A DNA stretch of 64,000 bases, from positions 744,001-808,000 of the forward strand of contig NZ_CANMNI010000002.1 of assembly GCF_947499215.1 (NCBI RefSeq), given 5' to 3'. Below the pieces are notes generated by a model, which ran no database searches, was not told the origin of the DNA, and worked only from the letters and a program-made list of their open reading frames with translations. Made by a program: the position numbers and the translations under genes. Shown here in pieces: positions 1 to 8,092 of this stretch; position 1 is the first letter of the stretch, and each line of letters starts with the position of its first letter. Origin of the DNA: an uncultured Pontibacter sp. (GTDB lineage Bacteria; Bacteroidota; Bacteroidia; Cytophagales; Hymenobacteraceae).

Positions 1-208
1 GGCTTTCCCACTCCTTCAGAAGGATCTCATTAAGGAAGTGCGCACCATCATCGACCTGCAGCTTGCCGACGATACCAAAGCCCGCGACACCGACAACAAC
101 TATGTAGAGCAAGTAGCCCCAACCCATACCCGCTCACAATACGCCACGTACGAGTACCTGCGCGGCTTGATTCCGGGAGGTATGGAACCGGCAAAGCAAC
201 CGAAATAG
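1..208 (+). CDS. ppk1: Polyphosphate kinase 1, C-terminal end (partial)
   Basis: The reading frame is open from base 2 and ends at TAG 206-208, giving the last 68 residues of a protein that begins outside the window. The tail has the look of the extreme C-terminus of polyphosphate kinase 1: a segment IIDLQLADDTKAR followed by a hydrophilic linker and a closing RSQYATYEYL, where Bacteroidota Ppk1 proteins usually finish with RSQ..IY.YL. Ppk1 makes long-chain polyphosphate from ATP. None of the catalytic histidines lie in this fragment, so the call rests on the tail only. A strong hairpin terminator follows 23 bases after the stop. Confidence 0.62.
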   Translation, partial: AFPLLQKDLIKEVRTIIDLQLADDTKARDTDNNYVEQVAPTHTRSQYATYEYLRGLIPGGMEPAKQPK

Positions 209-230
209 GCTAACCCTTGCATTACATCAA

Positions 231-270
231 AAAGGCCCGACTCGCTATACCTGCGAGTCGGGCCTTTTTT
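231..270. terminator. Bidirectional hairpin terminator
   Basis: A perfect 15-bp stem (231-245 with 253-267), rich in GC at the core and flanked by A on one side and T on the other, lies between the ends of two convergent genes. The 7-base loop is TATACCT, part of the window-wide CAGGTATAG/CTATACCTG motif. Confidence 0.9.
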
Positions 271-289
271 AATTAGCTATACTTGATCT

Positions 290-1339
290 CTATCTGTTCC
301 GGCTGCGCTCCAGCAGCTTGCGGGGTGGCACGGCATAAAGTTCTATACCTATATAGCCAGCTCCGGCCAAGTTGTTTGTGATGAGCTCGTCGCGTGAGCC
401 TACCACATCGAAGGCGCGGTGGCGGTAGTACTGCCGGAATCCGCCTTCCACGGCAAACCACAGAAAGTCGTAGATCTCCTGCTCAAGCCGCAACAGACCT
501 TTGATGTCGGTGCGGCGCAGTTCGATGTCGTTGAACTGCGAGAGCGGCGGCTCATCGGCAAAGAGGTTGTAGCTGGCGCCTTCTATCCTATACCCGGTGT
601 AGAGCAGCGTTTTCTCAGACACATTGTAGCGCACCCGCAGGTTGGCCGGGAAGATAGACTCCACTCCCCAGCGGTCGTTGAAGGTGCGGTTGTACATAAT
701 GCCCGGATAGATGCGCCGCCGCCCGAAGGTATAACCCAACTGCAAGCCTACCCCCCATGCAAAATCAGGGGTTCTTTTCCAGCCATAGGCAAGGTCCATA
801 GTGGTTTTCAGGTAATCGGATATGTTGATGTTTTTGCGGTTGTAATCGCCGTTCAATTCGCCTTTTACCCGCACCAGCATAAACCGCACATCGTCAAAAG
901 AGTGCAGGAAAGCCAACTGCAGGCCCAGACTCGTCAGGTTTTTGTCCGCTAGGTTGCGGTACAGGCTGTAGGATGCCGGTGTGACGTCCTCGAAGTTAAA
1001 CTCCTCCAGCTTGTGGTCTATACCCAGAATGAGTTTGTTGTTGGGCTTGTTCATTACCGGGGCCAGCGCCCGCACAAAAAACTTATTATGCCGCCGCACA
1101 CGCGCCCGGCCGTTGCCCACCTCCGGATTGTCGGACTCCGACTCCATGTCGAACTGGGGCAGGCGCTCGTAGCCAATCACAATGCCCCGGCTCCTACCCA
1201 TGCCCCGCACGCCCGGACTAGCGTAGTCTATCGTTTGCTTTTGTACATCACTTAGGTCTCTTCCGGTTTCCTGAGCCAATGCTTGCTCTCCGATCAGGAG
1301 TAGAGGAATTAAAAGTAATTTTGGTATGGTCAATTTCAT
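290..1339 (-). CDS. Outer-membrane beta-barrel protein (DUF6268-like)
   Basis: The product has 349 residues, with a signal peptide (MKLTIPK, a hydrophobic run, then a cut after ALAQ near residue 23). The rest alternates aromatic and polar residues as in an outer-membrane barrel, with segments such as WGVESIFPANLRVRYN and TLLYTGYRIEGASYNL that recall the DUF6268 outer-membrane family of Bacteroidota. No catalytic motif is visible. I chose ATG 1339 over the TTG at 1351, because the ATG gives a standard basic-hydrophobic signal peptide. It is convergent with ppk1 and shares its terminator; the next gene upstream on this strand is the large metallophosphatase lipoprotein. The family assignment is from memory of its sequence pattern. 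Confidence 0.7.
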   Translation of the reverse strand: MKLTIPKLLLIPLLLIGEQALAQETGRDLSDVQKQTIDYASPGVRGMGRSRGIVIGYERLPQFDMESESDNPEVGNGRARVRRHNKFFVRALAPVMNKPNNKLILGIDHKLEEFNFEDVTPASYSLYRNLADKNLTSLGLQLAFLHSFDDVRFMLVRVKGELNGDYNRKNINISDYLKTTMDLAYGWKRTPDFAWGVGLQLGYTFGRRRIYPGIMYNRTFNDRWGVESIFPANLRVRYNVSEKTLLYTGYRIEGASYNLFADEPPLSQFNDIELRRTDIKGLLRLEQEIYDFLWFAVEGGFRQYYRHRAFDVVGSRDELITNNLAGAGYIGIELYAVPPRKLLERSRNR

Positions 1340-1421
1340 AGTTTGCAGCAAATTTTAGAGGCGGTAAAAGCAAAAAGTGCCACTCCTCGCGGCACTTTTT
1401 GCTATACGTTTTTAGATGCTT

Positions 1422-4400
1422 TTAGAATAAAAAGCCGAAACTTAAGTTCCAGAGCCGTTCCACATCGCCTTTGGCATAGGTTAGGACGATCACGTTTTTC
1501 TGCATGATATCGGCCCACACACCGCCACCCACGCCGGTATGCATGTTACGCAGGAAGCCACTGCGATCATCGCCATCGTAGTACACACGGCCCACGTCAT
1601 ATAGGCCCAGCACGCCCAACTTGCCCGGTGTCAGGTATAGGTTGAAGTCGAAGAGCGCCAGACGGGCCTCGGCGTTGGCGAAGATGTAGCTACGGCCGGC
1701 AAAACGGGTACGGCGGTAGCCGCGCATGTTGTCCATGCCACCTAGCGTATTGGCCTGATAGAAGCGGAAATCGCCAAAGTTATGCGCCGCTCCCAGTCGA
1801 CCCGCCCACGTGAGCTGAAACGGGAAGTTAGGGCTGAGGTAGAAAGCGAATTCAGAACTCACATGGGTATAGCTAAGTCCTTCGCCATCGGTTTGTTTGT
1901 TGTAGCTGATGCGGTTGTGCGAGCGCATACCAATGCGTGGGTTTTTCTGATTACCCTCTCCCAGCACATCCAAGTCAGCAAAGGCCCTCACGCCTACATA
2001 GTGCTGTGACTCGAATCGGTTTTCCTCAAAATCGTAGGTACCCGGCTCCATGCGTCCGTTCAGCGCCTCGTTTACCAAAAAGGTCTCGCTGTCGGAGTTC
2101 ACCACCCGGAAGCGGTCGTAGGTAGGCCCTATGCCTATCTTGAAGAAAGGCGCCAAATTGTTGTTGAGCGTTGCGCCCACGTTGACCCGCTTGAAACGCA
2201 CACGGTAGAAGGAGTCATCGAGTCCGTCCTGTTGGCGGGTATCGTTGCCGTATCCGTAGAAATTACGCTGGTACTGCGGGCCCTGTATGGCGGCATTCAC
2301 GCCGATGTTCCAGTTGCCGAACACCTGCCGGATATCGCCGGCATAGCGCACATTAAAGGAGTTGGTGAAGAAGGCGTAATTCCCCTCCAGTATGTGCTCT
2401 GCCGCATAGGGTGAGTTGCGGAACTTGTGTGTGCGGGCAATCACACCGCCTCCCACAAACAGGCCATCATCCACGTTGTATTCAAACGAAAGCCTTGGGC
2501 CCAGATAGGGCAGTTTACGGTTGTCACGGTCGTAAAAGTTCACGTCCGGACTGATGCTGGTGCGGTCTTTTGTTTCAGGCCCGAAGTTGAACACGTTGCC
2601 TTCTTCTGTGTCATACACGACGGTATGCTTCTTGATGCCGGCTACACGCGAATTATCCGTGATGACGTCTTCATCGTTGCCACCGATAATGCGCACCACG
2701 ATACCTTCGTCAACTTCCCCGTTCACTTCGAACATATCTTTGCCACGCTGGCCGTAGAGGCGCAACTCTTTGGTCTCGGAGGTATAGAAGGTGCGTTTGT
2801 AAAGTGTGTCACGTAATTCGCCCTCTTTGTTGATCTTGTATACCGTCAGGTGTGTTTCTTCATCATTGATCCGATTCACGACAAAATGCTCATGTTTATC
2901 GCTGCCGGCCACATCCACCATTGTAGAGATGTGCTCATAATAGGCTTCGGCTGCCTGTGGCAGCTTGTCGCGGCGTGAGCGGAGCTTGGCTTTGATCTCT
3001 TCGCCAGAAATGGCTTGCACTTCTTTTGGCCACTGGTTAATGGCCTCCTCGATGACCTGATCGGTAACACCGGCTTTTATCTCTTCGGCAAGTCGAATCC
3101 ACTCCTGCCGCGTGATGGCTGGCGTGAAAGTGCGGTCGATGGTGAGGGCACTCAGGTTAAGGCCCACAATGTCGCGGAAGTCGTGGTCGAAGTTCTGGAC
3201 GTTGCGTACCCCCCACTTTCGGGTGGCCAGCCAAGGTATAAGGCCGTCCGCTTTGAAGAACACTTGGTCGCGGTCTTCCGGAATTGGTAAGTATACCTTG
3301 CCGCTGTCGGTCTTTTCTTCTTTCCAGCGCCACTGTCCTTCGTGGCGGTCCCAGTCGCCCACCAGCATGTCGAACAGGCGGGCGCGCACAAACTCCTCTT
3401 GGTTTACCTTGTTGTCGTTGTCTTGGCGCAGTTCCTTCAGCACCTTGTCGGTACCTACCAGATTCTCGGCAAAGCCCAGACTCTCTACATCTTCGTGGTT
3501 CTCGTCGGCGTCTTCTTCCAAGAAGGCCAGTGTGTTGCTGAACTCATCCATGTACTGGCGCAAGTAGGGCGTCTGTGGGATGTACACCAGCTTCGGGTTT
3601 GTGTGAAACACTCCAGCACCATCGGCCAGACGCGGTATAGCCAATGCGCCATAAGGGTGCTGGGCTGATATCTGGTCCTGTAACAGGGCCTTGGCGGCGG
3701 TTTGGCGTAAGTACTCTGGCAGAGCCATGGTCGGATCCTTGTCGACAGTGCGCAGGGTATACTCGCGGGCGTCCGGGTTGCGCACTTTCAGAGAGGCTGT
3801 TTGTTTGCCACCGCCTTTTTGGTAGGGCGTGAGGCCACCCATTTCATTGCGCATATCCAACAGGGGCACCTCTACGGGTGTGGACCACTCGCGGCGGTAG
3901 TGCTCCCCCAGCAAGGAGCGACGAAGCCCCTTAGCGGTGTATTCGTCGTTTGCCGCCACCACGATGGTGCTGTCGGCATAGTTGGTATCATCCACCACAG
4001 CCTCTCTTTTGCGGCGCGGTTCTTTGGCGTAAAGCGGCGTCCGGAATGTCATGGTGCCTTCGGAGCCATCTCCTTCCGGCGTCCAGTACTCTACCCAAGC
4101 CTCACCGTTTTCATAGTACATCAACTTGGCAAAGCCTTTTACTTCGTGGGTGTACATGGCCGCTCCGCCCGGCTTTACGTGCTGCGTCTTACAGCCCGAC
4201 CCGCTCACGATGTGGGCTAAGTTGTTGTGCTTGTAGTGTTGCAGGGAGTGCTCGTGCCCGGCGGCATACACGATGTTGTCATACTTATCGAAGACGTTGA
4301 GCAGACCCTCGACGTAAGCGGTGTAACGCGGATGCGGAATGTCTTGCAGGATACCGCCGTATTTGCGGGCGAAGGGGTAGATAGAGCCGATGACCGGCAG

Positions 4401-5231
4401 CGGCAGGTAGATCCAGTCGCGGAGCATGGTAAGCGGGAAAACGTGGTCCTTTAATGTGAAGAAGCCACCATGGTTACCTCTTGTGAACAGGGGGTGGTGT
4501 GCCACCACGATTATGTTGGAGCCTTGGTGCTTTTCGATAATGTCTTCCAGCTTTACCAGTAAGTCGGCTTCGGTAGAGGCCCAACAGTTGCTACCGGCTC
4601 CATAGGGGCGCTCCCAAGGGTGCAACCACCACTCCGAATCAAGGGCGATGAGAACCACATCGTCGCTTATCTTCACCTCGTAAGGTCCGGGGCATGCATC
4701 GCCGGGCACGTAAAAATCACCGCCTACCACAATGCCCTCTTCGGTCAGGTATTCGTTCACGTAGTTCTGCTGGCGTACTACATACTCTACCCCGCCACGG
4801 CCACTGTGGTTCCAGTCATGGTTGCCGGGTATCATGTATTTCTCGCCCTGATAACCCCGCAATACGTCCAACTGGGCATTCAGTCGCTTCTCCGATATCT
4901 CCCGGTCATAGCGGCCCGGCTCGGGCAGACCATTGTGATACACGTTGTCACCCAGAAAGACAGTGGTACTTTGGGCTCCGGCCTCATTCATCTGCTTTTT
5001 CATCAGTTTGAGCGATGGCTCTTGTTGTTCCAGATCGGGGGCGCCTACGTCGCCGATCAGGAACACGGTGTACTGCAGTTTATTGTCAGGCTTGGGCTCG
5101 GTTTGCTCCCAGTTTAGTACATCGCGGCTATAGTAGGGTTTTTGGGTAGCGCAGGCTTGCAGGAGCACCAATAAAAAGCCTACGGCAAAGATCCGCAGGA
5201 TAGAGGGTACTAGGTGAATATGGTTTTTCAT
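1422..5231 (-). CDS. Lipoprotein: metallophosphatase, kinase-like middle and surface-antigen beta-barrel
   Basis: This 1269-residue protein has at least three parts. Residues 1-27 form a lipoprotein signal ending in LLQAC (Cys27). Residues about 55-380 form a calcineurin-like phosphoesterase with the metal motifs GDVGAPD (60), GDNVYHNG (94), GNHDWN (136), HHP (245) and GHEH (325). The middle (about 475-760) contains GDWDRHEGQWRW (625) and, 16 residues later, IPEDRDQVFF; these resemble the catalytic and metal-binding loops of HipA/FAM20/CotH-type kinases, which is my inference. From about residue 920 to the end there are beta-barrel strands typical of BamA/surface-antigen proteins, ending in Phe. 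It is probably anchored in the outer membrane with the enzymatic part on one face. Substrate unknown. The start is ATG with a good signal peptide. Confidence 0.85.
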   Translation of the reverse strand: MKNHIHLVPSILRIFAVGFLLVLLQACATQKPYYSRDVLNWEQTEPKPDNKLQYTVFLIGDVGAPDLEQQEPSLKLMKKQMNEAGAQSTTVFLGDNVYHNGLPEPGRYDREISEKRLNAQLDVLRGYQGEKYMIPGNHDWNHSGRGGVEYVVRQQNYVNEYLTEEGIVVGGDFYVPGDACPGPYEVKISDDVVLIALDSEWWLHPWERPYGAGSNCWASTEADLLVKLEDIIEKHQGSNIIVVAHHPLFTRGNHGGFFTLKDHVFPLTMLRDWIYLPLPVIGSIYPFARKYGGILQDIPHPRYTAYVEGLLNVFDKYDNIVYAAGHEHSLQHYKHNNLAHIVSGSGCKTQHVKPGGAAMYTHEVKGFAKLMYYENGEAWVEYWTPEGDGSEGTMTFRTPLYAKEPRRKREAVVDDTNYADSTIVVAANDEYTAKGLRRSLLGEHYRREWSTPVEVPLLDMRNEMGGLTPYQKGGGKQTASLKVRNPDAREYTLRTVDKDPTMALPEYLRQTAAKALLQDQISAQHPYGALAIPRLADGAGVFHTNPKLVYIPQTPYLRQYMDEFSNTLAFLEEDADENHEDVESLGFAENLVGTDKVLKELRQDNDNKVNQEEFVRARLFDMLVGDWDRHEGQWRWKEEKTDSGKVYLPIPEDRDQVFFKADGLIPWLATRKWGVRNVQNFDHDFRDIVGLNLSALTIDRTFTPAITRQEWIRLAEEIKAGVTDQVIEEAINQWPKEVQAISGEEIKAKLRSRRDKLPQAAEAYYEHISTMVDVAGSDKHEHFVVNRINDEETHLTVYKINKEGELRDTLYKRTFYTSETKELRLYGQRGKDMFEVNGEVDEGIVVRIIGGNDEDVITDNSRVAGIKKHTVVYDTEEGNVFNFGPETKDRTSISPDVNFYDRDNRKLPYLGPRLSFEYNVDDGLFVGGGVIARTHKFRNSPYAAEHILEGNYAFFTNSFNVRYAGDIRQVFGNWNIGVNAAIQGPQYQRNFYGYGNDTRQQDGLDDSFYRVRFKRVNVGATLNNNLAPFFKIGIGPTYDRFRVVNSDSETFLVNEALNGRMEPGTYDFEENRFESQHYVGVRAFADLDVLGEGNQKNPRIGMRSHNRISYNKQTDGEGLSYTHVSSEFAFYLSPNFPFQLTWAGRLGAAHNFGDFRFYQANTLGGMDNMRGYRRTRFAGRSYIFANAEARLALFDFNLYLTPGKLGVLGLYDVGRVYYDGDDRSGFLRNMHTGVGGGVWADIMQKNVIVLTYAKGDVERLWNLSFGFLF

Positions 5232-5549
5232 AAGGTTGTGGGTACTAGTCGTCCGACTCGGAAAGACAACGGTTACAAGGCAGAGTACATATCAGAAGTT
5301 ATGGGCGCCGCCCTCAGGACGGAACTGCATCAAAATACGGTAGTGGTTTAGTTTGCTGCATAGTGGTTGGATATCGCCAAAGTCGCAGGAGCGGCCGGGC
5401 TGAGAATGATAACGTATAGCGTCTATATTAAGTTATTGCTTTACTCTATAGTACGGCAAGCCCTGCAAACCGGCTCCTTTTAACAAAAAGTGTTTTTAAC
5501 CGTAACCGCAGATTGAATACTAGCACCACAAATAACAGCCACCACACAG
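5232..5549. other. Divergent intergenic region, no gene seen
   Basis: This 318-base stretch separates two divergent genes (the large lipoprotein on the minus strand and the HD/Pycsar-type protein on the plus strand) and must hold both promoters. I see no open frame of note, no RNA gene and no perfect TAnnTTTG element in it. Confidence 0.5.
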
Positions 5550-6845
5550 ATGCAACCAAACCGCGAAGCCCTGTCCGGCAGGCTAACCACCGATATGGAA
5601 GATCAAAACATCGTTAAGCAAGCGAGTGAGTACGTATTCAGGCTTTTTAAGGAACAGCTGTCTAAAAAGCTTGTCTACCACAACTATAAGCATACCTTCG
5701 AAACCGCCAACGAAGCCCGGCAACTGGGCGAATTGTACGACCTTAGCCCTGAGGAACTGCAGGACCTCGAACTGGCCGCATGGTTTCACGACACTGGCTA
5801 CGTAACAGCCTACGACGGCCACGAGGAAGAGAGCGTGCGCTTCGCCACCTCATGGCTGCAGGACAAAAACTACCCACCGGAGCGCATCACCCGCATCACC
5901 GATTGCATTATGGCCACTAAGCACGGCACCAAACCGGACACCTTGTTGCAAGAGGTCATCATTGATGCCGACATGGCCAACATCGGCAAGGAGACTTTTT
6001 TTGCCACGGCAGAGCTGCTGCGCGTGGAATGGGAAATTTTTAAAGAGAAGTTTTTCACGGATCAGGAGTGGGCGCAGTTTCAGATGGAGTTTCTGCTTTC
6101 CACGACCTTTTATACAGCCAAGGCTCAGCACAAGTACGCTGAGCAACTCGGACTGAACATACAGGAGCAGCGCACCCAACTGCAGAAAGAGTCAAAGAAG
6201 CTGAAGAAGGAGGAAAAGGAACACCGCGAGACATTGGCACAGCCGAAGCGCGGTATCGAAACCATGTTCCGTAACACCTACCGCACCCACCTCAACCTAA
6301 GCGCCATCGCCGACAACAAAGCCAACATGATGATCAGCCTTAATGCCATCATCATGTCCGTCATCATCACTTACCTGAGCACCAAAACCTCCATTACAGG
6401 GGCTGAATTTGCGCAGCATCGCTCGTTGCTTATACCTGTCGGTATGCTCCTGCTCACCACACTGGGTTCGGTGATTTTTGCCATTATCTCGGCGCAACCC
6501 GAAGTCACAAGTTTCTCTTTCAATAAGAAGAAGATAAACAGCAAAAAGGTGAATCTCCTATTTTTTGGTAACTTCACGAACATCCCTCTGGAGGATTTCC
6601 AAAACGGCATGCACGAGATCATGCGAGACAAGAGGTCGCTCTACACCAACATGATTACCGACATCTATTATTTAGGCGAAGTGCTGGACCGCAAGTATAA
6701 AATCCTGCGCATTTCCTACTCTATTTTCATGGTGGGGCTAGTGCTCACCGTAATCGCCTTTGGCATATCGATAGCGCTTTATGATGCTCCCCTCGTTGAC
6801 CCGGCCCCGACCGAGACTTCAAGCCCAGAGGCTTCAAACTTGTAA
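5550..6845 (+). CDS. HD-domain phosphohydrolase fused to a Pycsar-effector-type transmembrane domain (DUF5706)
   Basis: The 431-residue protein starts with an HD domain: YHNYKH (43-48), WFHDTGY with H80-D81, then H91 and a later KHGT and DADMANIG, as expected for metal-dependent phosphohydrolases acting on nucleotides. A charged coiled stretch (about 205-235, rich in K and E) leads to a second domain beginning GIETMFRNTYRTHLNLSAIADNKANMMISL, the hallmark of the DUF5706 or PycTM family, with membrane helices near 265-282, 293-315 and 382-405. In Pycsar anti-phage systems that domain is the membrane effector triggered by cCMP or cUMP. Here no uridylate or cytidylate cyclase lies nearby, so a housekeeping role is equally possible. 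A later in-frame ATG at 5595 is an alternative start. Confidence 0.8.
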   Translation: MQPNREALSGRLTTDMEDQNIVKQASEYVFRLFKEQLSKKLVYHNYKHTFETANEARQLGELYDLSPEELQDLELAAWFHDTGYVTAYDGHEEESVRFATSWLQDKNYPPERITRITDCIMATKHGTKPDTLLQEVIIDADMANIGKETFFATAELLRVEWEIFKEKFFTDQEWAQFQMEFLLSTTFYTAKAQHKYAEQLGLNIQEQRTQLQKESKKLKKEEKEHRETLAQPKRGIETMFRNTYRTHLNLSAIADNKANMMISLNAIIMSVIITYLSTKTSITGAEFAQHRSLLIPVGMLLLTTLGSVIFAIISAQPEVTSFSFNKKKINSKKVNLLFFGNFTNIPLEDFQNGMHEIMRDKRSLYTNMITDIYYLGEVLDRKYKILRISYSIFMVGLVLTVIAFGISIALYDAPLVDPAPTETSSPEASNL

Positions 6846-6869
6846 ATAGGGGGAATTAAGTTAAATTTG
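6840..6869 (+). promoter_or_regulatory. Bacteroidota promoter for tRNA-Arg
   Basis: TTG at 6840-6842, a 19-base spacer and TAAATTTG at 6862-6869 match the Bacteroidota sigma-70 consensus (TTTG, 19-20 bp, TAnnTTTG). The upstream box overlaps the stop codon of the preceding gene. Transcription would begin near 6876, about 44 bases before the mature tRNA. Confidence 0.7.
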
Positions 6870-6919
6870 TGAAGCGTGCCAGTCTGGCTGTACCTGTCAG
6901 TGGTTATTCCTGAATACCC

Positions 6920-6991
6920 GGCCCTGTAGTTCAATGGATAGAATAGGAGTTTCCTAAACTCTAGATTCAGGTTCGATTCCTGACAGGGCCA
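6920..6991 (+). tRNA. tRNA-Arg (anticodon CCT)
   Basis: A full cloverleaf can be drawn: acceptor stem GGCCCTG/CAGGGCC, D arm GTTC/GAAT, anticodon stem GGAGT/ACTCT with loop TTCCTAA, T arm TCAGG/CCTGA with loop TTCGATT, and discriminator A. The anticodon CCT reads AGG (Arg). The CCA tail is not encoded. Confidence 0.95.
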
Positions 6992-7148
6992 CGATTTAAA
7001 GTATGTAAGTTTATATTGGCTTTTTTAAACACCCCCTTATCTATTGGCTTCCCGTAATAATAAGAAACTGAACCACTTCGTTATAGCACTATATTTTCGA
7101 AATTATATTTTATTACCTATATTGGAGCTGAAGCCACTCCTGTATACC

Positions 7149-7493
7149 ATGAAAACAACCTTGTCAATTAGCTTATTGGCGATCTTTGCCAGCCTTGCAG
7201 CTTGCAATAGTGAGCGGAGCGGCATAGAGGTCGACGGCTCAGAGGCCACCATGGCCAGCGAAACAGGTGCGCCGGCTCCGCTTGGGCCGGATGTGATGTT
7301 CGCTACCAAACCCCTAATCGGTGGCGAAGTTTATAAGACGGCCAGCTTTCAGGCCACCAGCCTTGTGCACTTTGATACTGCCCAACTCATTCAGGTGCTC
7401 GACACTTCGGATGTGATCTTTGTAAAAGCCCGGGTGCAGCGCGACACGGCCTCCTATACCGGCTTCGTGTCCAAAGCCATTTTACCGGAATAA
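7149..7493 (+). CDS. Small lipoprotein with SH3-like fold
   Basis: The product has 114 residues. A lipoprotein signal ends in LAAC near residue 19. After a low-complexity linker (about 20-50), the C-terminal 65 residues run as short beta strands ending in YTGFVSKAILPE, which resembles the end of bacterial SH3 domains, where a final G-(Y/W)-V segment precedes a short helix. SH3-like domains often bind cell-wall peptides; here that is only a suggestion. I chose ATG 7149 because the frame upstream opens only at a TTG (7044) and would give a long N-terminus before the signal. It is followed by a perfect 17-bp terminator. Confidence 0.65.
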   Translation: MKTTLSISLLAIFASLAACNSERSGIEVDGSEATMASETGAPAPLGPDVMFATKPLIGGEVYKTASFQATSLVHFDTAQLIQVLDTSDVIFVKARVQRDTASYTGFVSKAILPE

Positions 7494-7510
7494 AGTACCT
7501 CCGTATAAAA

Positions 7511-7548
7511 CACAAAAGGCCGCTCTGTTTGCAGAGCGGCCTTTTGTG
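7511..7548. terminator. Bidirectional terminator, 17-bp perfect stem
   Basis: The arms 7511-7527 and 7532-7548 are perfectly complementary with a TTTG loop, and the stem begins with A-rich and ends with T-rich sequence. It lies between convergent genes. Confidence 0.92.
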
Positions 7549-7562
7549 TAATGCCTATATGA

Positions 7563-7931
7563 TTACTTCACCACAACTCTTCTCACAGAGCTGTAGCCAT
7601 CAGCTTCAATCTTCACGTAATACAATCCCTTGGCGAGCCTTGTTAGGTCAATCGTCTTGCTTGTCTGAATATCAGAGCGGCTCAGTACTTCATGATAGAT
7701 TTCATTACCAATCACATTGATGATGCGCAGCTCTACCTGACTGGCCTCCATGTTGGTAAACGAAATGGTAAAAACCCCGTTGTTGGGGTTAGGGTAAATA
7801 GCAACCTCCTTATCCTGCTGTTCTAAGGCCTTGATATTGCTCCCAGACTGCGCCGCCGCAGGCTCGCGCACTTGGCCTTGTGCCATCAGGGTGGCCATAC
7901 AGATAAAAAAGGTAAGTATAAATTGTTTCAT
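7563..7931 (-). CDS. Minimal secreted protein with T9SS C-terminal sorting domain
   Basis: The product has 122 residues. A signal peptide (MKQFILTFFICMATLMAQGQ, cut near residue 20) is followed by only about 25 residues of linker and then the T9SS type A sorting domain: YPNPNNGVFTISF, a central IINVIGNEIY, and the closing GLYYVKIEADGYSSVRRVVVK. In T9SS substrates this domain is normally the tail of a large cargo protein. Here there is almost no cargo, so the protein may be a remnant or a small surface or secreted peptide. The start ATG 7931 is clear from the signal peptide. Confidence 0.85.
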   Translation of the reverse strand: MKQFILTFFICMATLMAQGQVREPAAAQSGSNIKALEQQDKEVAIYPNPNNGVFTISFTNMEASQVELRIINVIGNEIYHEVLSRSDIQTSKTIDLTRLAKGLYYVKIEADGYSSVRRVVVK

Positions 7932-8092
7932 ATTGAAAATTAGCGTCTTGTTCCTAGTATTATATACAAAAGTTGTTCCATATTGTTAACGTCCTGAACA
8001 ATAATTTGTTCTTGCATTTTACACCCAAAATGGAATGCTTTCACCAAATATCAGAAAGTTTTTTTGTACTTTAAAAATATAGCCTGTCATTT

